From NCBI RefSeq assembly GCF_018343625.1, contig NZ_JAGYPG010000001.1, forward strand, positions 230,342 to 294,341: 64,000 bases of DNA, written 5' to 3'. This document shows positions 8,250-15,016 of this stretch, piece by piece (position 1 is the stretch's first letter; every line of letters starts with the position of its first letter). Source of the stretch: Lederbergia citri (GTDB lineage: Bacteria; Bacillota; Bacilli; Bacillales; Bacillaceae_C). A model generated the notes under the pieces. The model was given only the letters and a program-made list of their open reading frames with translations, was not told the DNA's origin and searched no databases. Both the position numbers and the translations under genes were made by a program.

Positions 8250-8540
8250 GTGTACAAAAAATCAAAAGCATTTGGCTACGTTTTAGTTGAAAAAGAATTT
8301 GCTGAAAGTAACCATGAGCATTATAAAAAAGTCCTTAAAGGATTTGAAAAGGTTTGTAAAGAAAGAAATCTAAAACTAGTAAAGGTTTATGAGGATAGGT
8401 TTACTGATGCGAATGCACCTCAGCCTACTAAAGAATTTCTCAATCTCTTAAGAGTAAAGGATAAGTATGATTATCTCATAAACTTTTCTCTGGGACATTA
8501 TATGATCATGTCACCAGACGGTCATCTCGAAATTATATAG
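8250..8540 (+). CDS. Resolvase-domain-like small protein, catalytically dead (1st of array)
   Basis: The GTG at 8250 is preferred because AAGGAGG lies 8 bases upstream; the in-frame ATG at 8244 is too close. The 96-residue product begins KKSKAFGYVLVEKEF and continues with a helix, LKLVKVYEDRF, a second helix and YDYLINFSLGHY. This follows the strand-helix-strand order of the serine recombinase catalytic domain, but the 'Y-x-R-x-S' active site is Y-V-L-V-E, so no catalysis is expected. It also lacks any DNA-binding domain. It resembles the three similar proteins downstream and a decayed copy at 9065. Function unknown. Confidence 0.6.
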   Translation: MYKKSKAFGYVLVEKEFAESNHEHYKKVLKGFEKVCKERNLKLVKVYEDRFTDANAPQPTKEFLNLLRVKDKYDYLINFSLGHYMIMSPDGHLEII

Positions 8541-8729
8541 ATATTTGCAGTATCTATAAAAACATTATCAAATTAGTAATACGTTGGTTACACATATACT
8601 ACCACAAGGTTAACCCATTGTGAAGTGGAAGTAGAAGAAAACTTTAAGAAAACTATCAATTATATAGCTCTTACTCAGACGGCTTGGGTAAGAGCGATAA
8701 AATAAGAATTTATACAAGGAGGAGATCAA

Positions 8730-9068
8730 ATGAAAAAGGCAGTGGGATATGTCTTGGCTGACTTCAAGAAATCCGATAATGAACTAATAGGCTCACTATG
8801 TGATGAGGTAAAAAAACATTGTAAGGAAGAGAAAACGGAATGCATTGGGTTCTTCTTTATTGATGATGATATTAATAACCCTATTACACTAGAATCTTTT
8901 GCATCTGAAGAATTAATCACATTCGTCAGTCAGGAACTAGGTATTAATGTTTTTCTAGTTCATGATAAGCCTATGTATTCAGAGGAAATACGTTGGAAGA
9001 ATGTTGGACCATTAGATAATCATTTGAACGAACTTATTGAAATTATAAACCGTGGTGAGGGTATATGA
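8730..9068 (+). CDS. Resolvase-domain-like small protein, catalytically dead (2nd of array)
   Basis: A 112-residue protein with a strong RBS (AAGGAGGAG). It starts MKKAVGYVLADFKKSDNEL, matching the first strand and helix of the other array members, then CIGFFFIDDDINN and VFLVHDKPMYS. The catalytic serine and arginines of serine recombinases are absent, and the protein ends after the fold's core. The 190-base leader contains an 8-bp stem (GCTCTTAC / GTAAGAGC near 8667-8695) without a T run. The stop overlaps the ATG of the decayed sibling by four bases, suggesting that the two were once translated together. Confidence 0.6.
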   Translation: MKKAVGYVLADFKKSDNELIGSLCDEVKKHCKEEKTECIGFFFIDDDINNPITLESFASEELITFVSQELGINVFLVHDKPMYSEEIRWKNVGPLDNHLNELIEIINRGEGI

Positions 9069-9333
9069 AAAAAGTTATTGGATATGTAACTGTCAAAAGG
9101 GATTAGGTGAATCATCCGTACCACAAATTTGTCATGAAAAGTTTGTCCAATGTTATGTTGTTATGTGTTCAAAATGGGGGATTTAGTAAAAGTTTATGAG
9201 TATGTTTGCTTTTCCCAAAAAGAACCAAGAATTGCTCAGATTCAAATGCACAATGATTTAACAAGGCGCAATGACATTGATTTATTACTCTCGTATGCTT
9301 TGGGAAACTTTTAGTGACGGACATTTCTAGAAG
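9065..9333 (+). pseudogene. Decayed member of the resolvase-like array
   Basis: ATG 9065 begins MKKVIGYVTVKRD and hits TAG after 13 codons. Further on, in another frame, the segment DLVKVYEYVC and then NDIDLLLSYALGNF is readable; these match LKLVKVYEDRF and KYDYLINFSLGHY of the intact protein at 8250 in order and spacing. The gene therefore carries an early stop and at least one frameshift. Its decay within an otherwise intact array shows a family that duplicates and is lost. Confidence 0.6.
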
Positions 9334-9357
9334 CATACAAAGAAAGATGGTGGCAAA

Positions 9358-9783
9358 ATGAGTAATGCAATTGCTTATGTAATGACAGCAACACAACAAT
9401 CAAGTTTTGATCATGGAAAAAGACTTAAAGATAAAATCCATGATTTTTGCAGGGTCTATGAAATCAATCTCCTCAATTTATTTGAGGATATCGTAGATTA
9501 CAAGTTTCACAACCCAATCAGAAAGGGTTCTGCAGGAAAAGAAATGATGAACTTCATTGAAAAGAATTCAGATTCAATTGATTTTTTCCTAATAAACGAT
9601 TTAACAGATTGTGTTGAGGAAGAGGAATGGGAGCAATTAAAAGCCTTCTTTTCAAAGCATAATATCGAAGTTGTTGAGTTGCTCATGTGGGAAAAAATAA
9701 GGCCAGTTATGGACCTTAGGCTAAGAGATGAACTCGAAAAGGAAATAGAAGGCCTACAAAAATTTAAATTCACCAAAAGGTGA
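9358..9783 (+). CDS. Resolvase-domain-like small protein, catalytically dead (3rd of array)
   Basis: A 141-residue protein starting MSNAIAYVMTATQQSSFDHG. The Y-V-M-T-A-T-Q-Q stretch aligns with Y-x-R-V-S-x-x-Q of serine recombinases with the arginine and serine replaced. The following helix (KDKIHDFCRVYEINLLNLFED), the AGKEMMNFIEK helix and DFFLINDLTD keep the fold order. A longer C-terminal helical tail (LRDELEKEIEGLQKFKFTKR) is unique in the array. The RBS is weak (AAAGATGG). Just after the stop, 9784-9840 contains another tiny remnant reading KVVIGYGNKSNQIK, again like the family start. Confidence 0.58.
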   Translation: MSNAIAYVMTATQQSSFDHGKRLKDKIHDFCRVYEINLLNLFEDIVDYKFHNPIRKGSAGKEMMNFIEKNSDSIDFFLINDLTDCVEEEEWEQLKAFFSKHNIEVVELLMWEKIRPVMDLRLRDELEKEIEGLQKFKFTKR

Positions 9784-9862
9784 AATAGAAAGTAGTTATC
9801 GGATATGGAAATAAAAGTAACCAAATTAAGAGGGGGCATTCATATTATTACTTTACAACACA

Positions 9863-9884
9863 TCCCTTTATGACGAAAGGGAGG
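9863..9884 (+). promoter_or_regulatory. Hairpin enclosing the RBS of the gene at 9893
   Basis: Perfect 7-bp stem TCCCTTT (9863-9869) / AAAGGGA (9876-9882) around ATGACG. The 3' arm is part of the GGGAGG Shine-Dalgarno of ATG 9893, so folding would limit ribosome access. Confidence 0.5.
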
Positions 9885-9892
9885 ATGATTAA

Positions 9893-10255
9893 ATGTTCAG
9901 ACAATTAAAACTAGCAGTAGGCTACATTAGAACTGCATCATTAGAAACAGATGTGGAAAATATTGTTCGATTAAAGCAAGAGAGGATTTCAAGGTATTGT
10001 ACAACCCGATCAATATTAATAGAAGAGATTATTGTTGACAGAGGCTCAAGTGGTCTATCACCTTTGGTAATGAGAATAGGTGGAGGTATGCTTATTGATT
10101 ATATTATGAAGGGTGAAACAGATTGTATTGTTGTTCATCACCTCTTTGAATTGAGTAGGGATATTGAGGAACTTCATTGCCTTTTGAAAATATTTAAAGA
10201 GAAGGGAATAACGCTTATAGACCTTTCGATATTAGATTCGGAAAAAATGCTTTGA
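9893..10255 (+). CDS. Solo serine-recombinase N-terminal domain with mutated active site
   Basis: This 120-residue protein is the member of the array closest to a real resolvase. AVGYIRTASLETD aligns with the canonical GYIRVSSLEQD, keeping Tyr and Arg but placing Ala at the nucleophilic serine. IVDRGSSG matches the conserved D-x-G-x-S-G loop. VVHHLFELSRDIEEL matches V-x-x-L-D-R-L-S-R-D, with Asp and the first Arg replaced by Phe and Glu. The protein ends at the end of the catalytic domain, so helix E and the DNA-binding domain are missing. It should fold and perhaps dimerise but not cut DNA. A regulatory or decoy role is only a guess. Confidence 0.7.
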   Translation: MFRQLKLAVGYIRTASLETDVENIVRLKQERISRYCTTRSILIEEIIVDRGSSGLSPLVMRIGGGMLIDYIMKGETDCIVVHHLFELSRDIEELHCLLKIFKEKGITLIDLSILDSEKML

Positions 10256-10322
10256 AAAATTAAAGACAAGGGTGAGGCAATATAAAAATCTTATCCCTTC
10301 TTATAAAAAAGGAGGAATTTTA

Positions 10323-10586
10323 ATGAATAAAAAAATGAGAAGTTATCATAAAGGAGAAATTACTGGCGGTTTTGGAATAAAGGTGGGGGGACAAGAAGTT
10401 TGGTTTGACGAAGGAGAACTTGTATATGTTCTTGCTGAGATATTTGACGAAGAAGATTCTGATTGTATCTTATGGTACGCAATAATGAAGCCTACTAGTA
10501 AGGAAGTGCTAAGGATAAACTCAGATTTCGTCAATGTGAAAAATCATGGGAATGTTATGAGATTCCCGCATTTCAATGAGGAATAG
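10323..10586 (+). CDS. Small paralog A of a two-gene family, 87 aa
   Basis: ATG 10323 follows AAAGGAGGAATTTTA and is preferred over an upstream in-frame GTG with no RBS. The acidic 87-residue product shares its whole core with the next gene: EVWFDEGELVYVLAEIFDEEDSD here versus DVWLEEGELIYVLSELFDPEDPD there, then ADFV/SDFV and RFP near the end. I do not recognise the family. There is no membrane segment, signal or nucleotide motif. The leader contains CCCTTCTTATAAAAAAGG, a weaker version of the SD hairpins seen nearby. Confidence 0.6.
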   Translation: MNKKMRSYHKGEITGGFGIKVGGQEVWFDEGELVYVLAEIFDEEDSDCILWYAIMKPTSKEVLRINSDFVNVKNHGNVMRFPHFNEE

Positions 10587-10680
10587 TAATAAATAACATT
10601 CTCAATGTTTCGCCATACGTATTAAAAAATAACAAAAAAATATATGAAAGGGTGCCAATATAATATGTAATCATACCATA

Positions 10681-10702
10681 TCCCTTCCAATAAAAAGGGA
10701 GG
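10681..10702 (+). promoter_or_regulatory. Hairpin enclosing the RBS of the gene at 10710
   Basis: Stem TCCCTT (10681-10686) / AAGGGA (10695-10700), 8-base loop; the 3' arm forms part of the GGGAGG Shine-Dalgarno. The preceding leader resembles that of paralog A, so the leader was duplicated with the gene. Confidence 0.5.
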
Positions 10703-10709
10703 AATTCTA

Positions 10710-10961
10710 ATGTACTATGAAATGAACAAATTCCATATTGGAAAAATTAAAGAGGGTTTTGAAGAAAAAATTAAAGGCATTGACGTTTGGCTGGAGGAAG
10801 GCGAACTTATTTATGTTTTATCGGAACTATTTGACCCGGAAGACCCAGATGTCATAATATATTTTGTCATAATGCTGCCTGTTGTTAAGGACGTCCTAAC
10901 GGTAGATGCTGATTTTGTGAAAGTGTTAAGTCGTGGAACTGTCTCAAGGTTTCCATTTTAG
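10710..10961 (+). CDS. Small paralog B of a two-gene family, 83 aa
   Basis: An 83-residue acidic protein with a strong RBS (GGGAGGAATTCTA). It is a clear paralog of the upstream gene, sharing the pattern G-x-x-x-x-x-(D/E)-V-W-(F/L)-(D/E)-E-G-E-L-(V/I)-Y-V-L and the C-terminal RFP. The two have diverged at about half of the positions, so the duplication is not recent. A small single-domain beta/alpha fold is likely. No function can be proposed; its context is the accessory part of the island. Confidence 0.6.
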   Translation: MYYEMNKFHIGKIKEGFEEKIKGIDVWLEEGELIYVLSELFDPEDPDVIIYFVIMLPVVKDVLTVDADFVKVLSRGTVSRFPF

Positions 10962-11108
10962 GGTCAGATAAAAACAAAGGTAAACAGTGATTTTCTACAT
11001 TGTTCAAATATGATTTGGAAGTTTTAATTATAATTAAAAATAAGTAAAGGTCAGCATTTATAACACAATTCAGAGCATATTTTTCACAACACAATTCATC
11101 ATACGTCT

Positions 11109-11127
11109 GGCCTCCATTTAGGAGGTT
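11109..11127 (+). promoter_or_regulatory. Hairpin fully enclosing the RBS of the excisionase-like gene
   Basis: CCTCC (11111-11115) pairs perfectly with GGAGG (11121-11125) around ATTTA, extended by two G-U pairs. The entire Shine-Dalgarno core is paired. The 5' arm is itself an anti-Shine-Dalgarno sequence. Confidence 0.5.
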
Positions 11128-11133
11128 GATAGT

Positions 11134-11331
11134 ATGTATAAAAATGAAAACGAAATTCCATTAGTATTGACTGTAAAGGATTTAGAGGACATTTTAAATA
11201 TTGGGCAAACTACTGCCTACGAGTTAATGAATAGTGGTCAGTTTCATGTTGTCAAAGTGGGTAAACAACTAAGGGTTTATAAGTCAGTGTTTTTGAAATG
11301 GCTGACAAAGGGAGAAGAGATTGCATTATAA
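11134..11331 (+). CDS. Excisionase-like helix-turn-helix protein
   Basis: A 65-residue DNA-binding protein of the MerR-like excisionase family: LTVKDLEDILNIGQTTAYELMNSG forms the winged HTH recognition part and FHVVKVGKQLRVYKSVFLKWL the wing and last helix. Such proteins bend DNA at att sites as recombination directionality factors or act as small regulators. In an island that encodes a tyrosine recombinase, an excision role is reasonable. The gene has a GGAGG RBS that is occluded by a hairpin, and a small dyad (TGCATTATAATGTGCA) with a T run follows the stop. Confidence 0.8.
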   Translation: MYKNENEIPLVLTVKDLEDILNIGQTTAYELMNSGQFHVVKVGKQLRVYKSVFLKWLTKGEEIAL

Positions 11332-11379
11332 TGTGCAGTCTTTTTTTATTATTCTATTAAATAAACAAACATAATTGGA

Positions 11380-11408
11380 TTGAACTTTATTTCCATATTA
11401 TTCATAAT
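11380..11408 (+). promoter_or_regulatory. Promoter of the HEPN-kinase operon
   Basis: TTGAAC (11380-11385), 17-base spacer, CATAAT (11403-11408). Transcription would start near 11415, about 30 bases before ATG 11446. Confidence 0.55.
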
Positions 11409-11445
11409 GGTAGTAAACAAAAGTACATTACAGAAGGAGTATTAC

Positions 11446-13125
11446 ATGTTACAGATTATTTCGGGTAAATTTTTTAATAGTGATACAGTTTATTCAACAC
11501 CATGTAAGGCTGTTTTATACTCAAACTACTATTGGCCGTTAAAGATTGAAACATGTATTGGAACATTAGAACCTATTGACAATAGGAGTGAAATAAACAC
11601 TTATATTTTTCATTACAATAATCAAATAGAAAAGGATATGCATTCAGGATTTAACTTGGTAAGAGTTGGTGATCCGGAAATTGTACAGCAGTTTATGCTG
11701 CTATGTAGTTTTGGGTTGCAAGCAATATTTTCTACGGATAAAGATGAAGTTGAAAGATTATGTAGAACAAGCTCTAGTCATTTTACAGAGAGATATCAAC
11801 CATCAAAATTTTTGAATAGATTTTTTGATTCCAAAATTAATGGTAATCAAGAAGAAGTTAACTCTTTTATAGAATTAGTCAAAAGTATCATCGGCCTTAA
11901 CAGAGAAACTTACAAGGCTGTAATTAATGGATTTTATAACTTTTTTAATTCATTTATAAACCTTAATACAAACATTGAAGCATCATACGCATCTTTAGTT
12001 TATTGTCTGGAATCCTTTTCGCAAAACTTTGATGAATATGAGCCCCAATGGGAAGATTACAGTCATAATATTAGGGTAGGTTTAGAAGAAATTTTTGAAG
12101 GTATAGAGGAAGGGCCGGTTCAACAAATAAAAAGCGTACTCTTACAAAATTCCTTCTTAAAATTACAGAAGAGATTTATAGAATTTATAAAAGACAATGT
12201 AAATGACAGTTACTTTGTAGAAGAAGCTGTGGATATAAATAGACCTCTAAAAAAATCAGAATTAGACCAAGTTCTATTTAATTCTTATGACATGCGGTCA
12301 AAATATGTACATGAATTAAAGCCATTACTGAAGCATCTAACATTTCCAGATTTAAGTAATGGTGAGGTTTTTACTTGGGAACATAATGTGTATTTGACAT
12401 ATAGTGGATTAGTTCGTTTGACTTTGCACACAATAAAAAATTTTATATACAAGCAACAGACTATAGAAAAAGAAGAATATGACTGGAATGGAGATCTACC
12501 CGGTTCTATAAATTTATACTTATCACCAGAGTATTGGATTGGAAGTAAGGAAAGTTATGGACCAATTAAATCTTTAGAAGCACTTCTTAACCTTACGGTA
12601 ACCTCACTTTATTCAGGTGATTATAAATTACCAGATATGAATAGTGTTTTAGAATTAATTGAAGAAAGTATTAATTCTTCTAAAAAGCCAGAAAAACATT
12701 TAATGTTTTCTTTCTATATAATATTAAATGATTTTTATCTTAAAGAAGATAAGAGAGATAATTATGAAAAAGTAATTAGACAAAACAAGGAATTGTTGAC
12801 ACATTGTAATATTGAAAATATGGTTTTGGCATTATTTAATGACGATTATTGGATATGGAGTGCAACAGATTGTGAAACTATTTTTAAGAGGTATCTTAAG
12901 AAAAGATATTTAGTTAAAAATATTAGTCTACCGTCAACAATCGAAGTATCATTATTAATTTGTATCGCCAATTTATATTTTGACCAAGATAATCTAGAGA
13001 AATATAAAGAACTTATAAAAGATTGTATATGTGAGTTATCTGGAAATAAGAATAAGCAAGAATACTTGCAGAAAGCAATAGTAATACCGAGGAAAATAGA
13101 TATTAATTTTTTATTTGGTAAGTAG
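11446..13125 (+). CDS. HEPN-domain (ApeA-like) protein, candidate defence ribonuclease
   Basis: ATG 11446 is chosen because AGAAGGAG lies 6 bases upstream. The 559-residue protein has a beta-rich N-terminal region (about 1-100: GKFFNSDTVYSTPCKAVLY and onward) and a helical middle and C-terminus. The segment DMRSKYVHELKPL contains Arg284-x4-His289, the catalytic pair of HEPN ribonucleases, in the local context (RSKYVH) typical of ApeA-type HEPN domains. Such proteins often act in phage defence by cutting RNA. No membrane segment is seen. A protein kinase gene follows 45 bases later on the same strand, with no terminator between them, so the two are probably co-expressed. The HEPN call rests on the motif and the helical surroundings. 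Confidence 0.65.
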   Translation: MLQIISGKFFNSDTVYSTPCKAVLYSNYYWPLKIETCIGTLEPIDNRSEINTYIFHYNNQIEKDMHSGFNLVRVGDPEIVQQFMLLCSFGLQAIFSTDKDEVERLCRTSSSHFTERYQPSKFLNRFFDSKINGNQEEVNSFIELVKSIIGLNRETYKAVINGFYNFFNSFINLNTNIEASYASLVYCLESFSQNFDEYEPQWEDYSHNIRVGLEEIFEGIEEGPVQQIKSVLLQNSFLKLQKRFIEFIKDNVNDSYFVEEAVDINRPLKKSELDQVLFNSYDMRSKYVHELKPLLKHLTFPDLSNGEVFTWEHNVYLTYSGLVRLTLHTIKNFIYKQQTIEKEEYDWNGDLPGSINLYLSPEYWIGSKESYGPIKSLEALLNLTVTSLYSGDYKLPDMNSVLELIEESINSSKKPEKHLMFSFYIILNDFYLKEDKRDNYEKVIRQNKELLTHCNIENMVLALFNDDYWIWSATDCETIFKRYLKKRYLVKNISLPSTIEVSLLICIANLYFDQDNLEKYKELIKDCICELSGNKNKQEYLQKAIVIPRKIDINFLFGK

Positions 13126-13170
13126 AGTGATTGTCACTTAATAAATTATACAACCACTGGGGGAAATAGC

Positions 13171-14703
13171 ATGATAATACAGCCAAACTCTATTGTTTAC
13201 GACGGTGAAGGAAATAGTTTTAGGGTAATAGATTCAATTGGAAATGGAAGTTTCGGTTATGTTTACAATATTGAGAAGGAAACTGATAAAAGTATTTGGG
13301 CATTAAAAACTTTGCCTTCAAATTTTCCAAGTAGTGAGCAACTTCAAAGTTTTCAAAATGAAAGCACCATGGCCGTAAAGGTATCGCATGAAAATGCAGT
13401 AAATTATATTTTTGTCCATGACGGGAATGATTATCCTCAATTACCACCGTATATTATTATGGATTATGCTAACGGGGGAACGATTCTTAATATTATTAGG
13501 AAAGCAATTGAAAAAAATAAATTTTTATCTAATGAAAATCTAAATGATTATTTTCACCAATTAATTAGTGGGATGGAACACATCAATAGTGTCCTAATAC
13601 ATAGAGATATTAAACCTGACAATATTCTTTTAAATAATGGGACCATTAAGATATCTGATTTCGGATTATCAAAAATAGTTCATGACGGAACTAGACAATT
13701 GACATTTAAGGGGTTCGGGCATATTAGGTATATGGCCCCTGAAGGATGGAAAAGAGAAAAAAATACAATACAAATGGATATTTACTCAATGGGTATTACC
13801 TTTTATGAAATGGCTACTCTACAACACCCATTTAACCTTCCTGCTCATGCAGAGGTACAGGATTGGATAAATGCCCATTCATTTAAGAACCCGCCGTCTC
13901 CACAGACGATAAATCCGGCTTTGACAAATACAATGGCACAAGTAATTATGAAAATGATTGAAAAGAGTACGCTAAAAAGGTATAAAACATGGGAAGAAAT
14001 CAGGAACGACCTTCTTATAGATAATGAGCCATTGACAAAAAATTCATCCATTGTTGAAAATATGGTCAATATACGGTTACAGAGAGACTCTTCAATTCGG
14101 GAGGAAGAATTAAAGAAAGAACAAGAAAGGCAAGAGAAAGCCCATTATATAAATACAATACATTTTCAATATGAAAATGAAATTTATCTTCCAATAAATG
14201 AATTTATATCTGAATTTAATAAGAAATATACTAGTGGTCAAATTAAAATGACCTCATTTGCTCAGGTAGGATCAAATGATTTCCATACAAAAATTCATCT
14301 AGTCTCTGGTAAAACTTTGACCATTCACCTTAAAGCATTGTTTGATGATGATTTTGTACGGGAAGTACCCTCCCAATTCGATCGTTCACGTAAATATAAA
14401 CAAATTGTAAGACCAGCATTAAGAGATAAAAAGATACTGGCTTGGGGCTATCTTAAGTGCTCAGATAATACAGGCTTTAATATCTTATTATTAGAAAATA
14501 AAGATGATTTATATGGTGAATGGGTAACGTTACATAATTCAAATAGTGGATTATCTAGGCAGTCGAGAATTGAGCCATTTCCTTTCGAATTTAATGAACT
14601 TGAAAAAGAGATACATCATATTTACGCAATGCATATTTATAATACTGAAGTTCTCCCCATTAATCTTGAAAAATTTTATGAATTTATTGTTTTGCATAAT
14701 TAA
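13171..14703 (+). CDS. Hanks-type Ser/Thr protein kinase with novel C-terminal domain
   Basis: A 510-residue cytoplasmic kinase. The catalytic domain (about 15-290) is complete: glycine loop GNGSFG (24-29), Lys46 in ALKTL, HRDIKPDN (144-151), DFG (163-165) and APE (189-191). A short charged coiled coil (REEELKKEQERQEKAH, about 312-327) links it to a 180-residue C-terminal domain of unknown type. Unlike the housekeeping PrkC kinases it has no membrane helix and no PASTA repeats. The RBS is CTGGGGG. Kinases of this soluble kind are known in phage defence, for example staphylococcal Stk2. Pairing with a HEPN protein suggests that phosphorylation controls the RNase, or that both respond to phage; this is inference. 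Confidence 0.85.
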   Translation: MIIQPNSIVYDGEGNSFRVIDSIGNGSFGYVYNIEKETDKSIWALKTLPSNFPSSEQLQSFQNESTMAVKVSHENAVNYIFVHDGNDYPQLPPYIIMDYANGGTILNIIRKAIEKNKFLSNENLNDYFHQLISGMEHINSVLIHRDIKPDNILLNNGTIKISDFGLSKIVHDGTRQLTFKGFGHIRYMAPEGWKREKNTIQMDIYSMGITFYEMATLQHPFNLPAHAEVQDWINAHSFKNPPSPQTINPALTNTMAQVIMKMIEKSTLKRYKTWEEIRNDLLIDNEPLTKNSSIVENMVNIRLQRDSSIREEELKKEQERQEKAHYINTIHFQYENEIYLPINEFISEFNKKYTSGQIKMTSFAQVGSNDFHTKIHLVSGKTLTIHLKALFDDDFVREVPSQFDRSRKYKQIVRPALRDKKILAWGYLKCSDNTGFNILLLENKDDLYGEWVTLHNSNSGLSRQSRIEPFPFEFNELEKEIHHIYAMHIYNTEVLPINLEKFYEFIVLHN

Positions 14704-14884
14704 TAGGATTCAGAAGTTGTACTCATAAAAATTCGGTGGGATTATGGAGGGGTAAAAGATATAAAAAGGCGTAAAGTGATGAGATTAGGTGGGAAATTGG
14801 GACATTAAAATATGCCTGAAACACGGAAAACACAAGGCTTTCCAAGGTTACATGAGATTACTTAAGAAACCGAAACGCTACTTT

Positions 14885-14926
14885 GACAGGGATGGGGTCG
14901 GGGGTTCGAATCCCTCTCGGATCATC
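14885..14926 (+). repeat. tRNA 3'-end scar 1 (candidate att relic)
   Basis: GACAGGGATGGGGTCGGGGG, then the T-loop hallmark TTCGAAT (14905-14911), CCCTC closing a 5-bp T stem, TCGGATC as acceptor 3' strand and ATCA. There is no matching tRNA 5' half, so this is not a functional tRNA. A perfect terminator follows directly, as after real tRNA genes. Two diverged copies occur at 16627 and 18981. Such 3' ends are left by tyrosine recombinases that integrate into tRNA genes. Confidence 0.6.
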
Positions 14927-14929
14927 ATT

Positions 14930-14961
14930 AAAAGACGCTACTTTAAAGAGTAGCGTCTTTT
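14930..14961 (+). terminator. Terminator after tRNA scar 1
   Basis: Stem AAAAGACGCTACT / AGTAGCGTCTTTT with a 6-base loop. It also serves as the end of the HEPN-kinase operon. The 14704-14884 stretch before the scar holds no gene that I can support. Confidence 0.85.
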
Positions 14962-15016
14962 ATTATCTAAAAAAGTAACGATGGTGTATAATTTTACAAA
15001 ACAGTACAAGGATTCC

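Noticed and set aside
10323..10961. Toxin-antitoxin pair made by the two small proteins
   Set aside because: They are paralogs of each other, not a toxin with a different antitoxin, and no toxin motif is visible.
14885..14926. Functional tRNA gene
   Set aside because: Only the T arm and acceptor 3' strand are present; no D arm, anticodon arm or 5' acceptor strand upstream.
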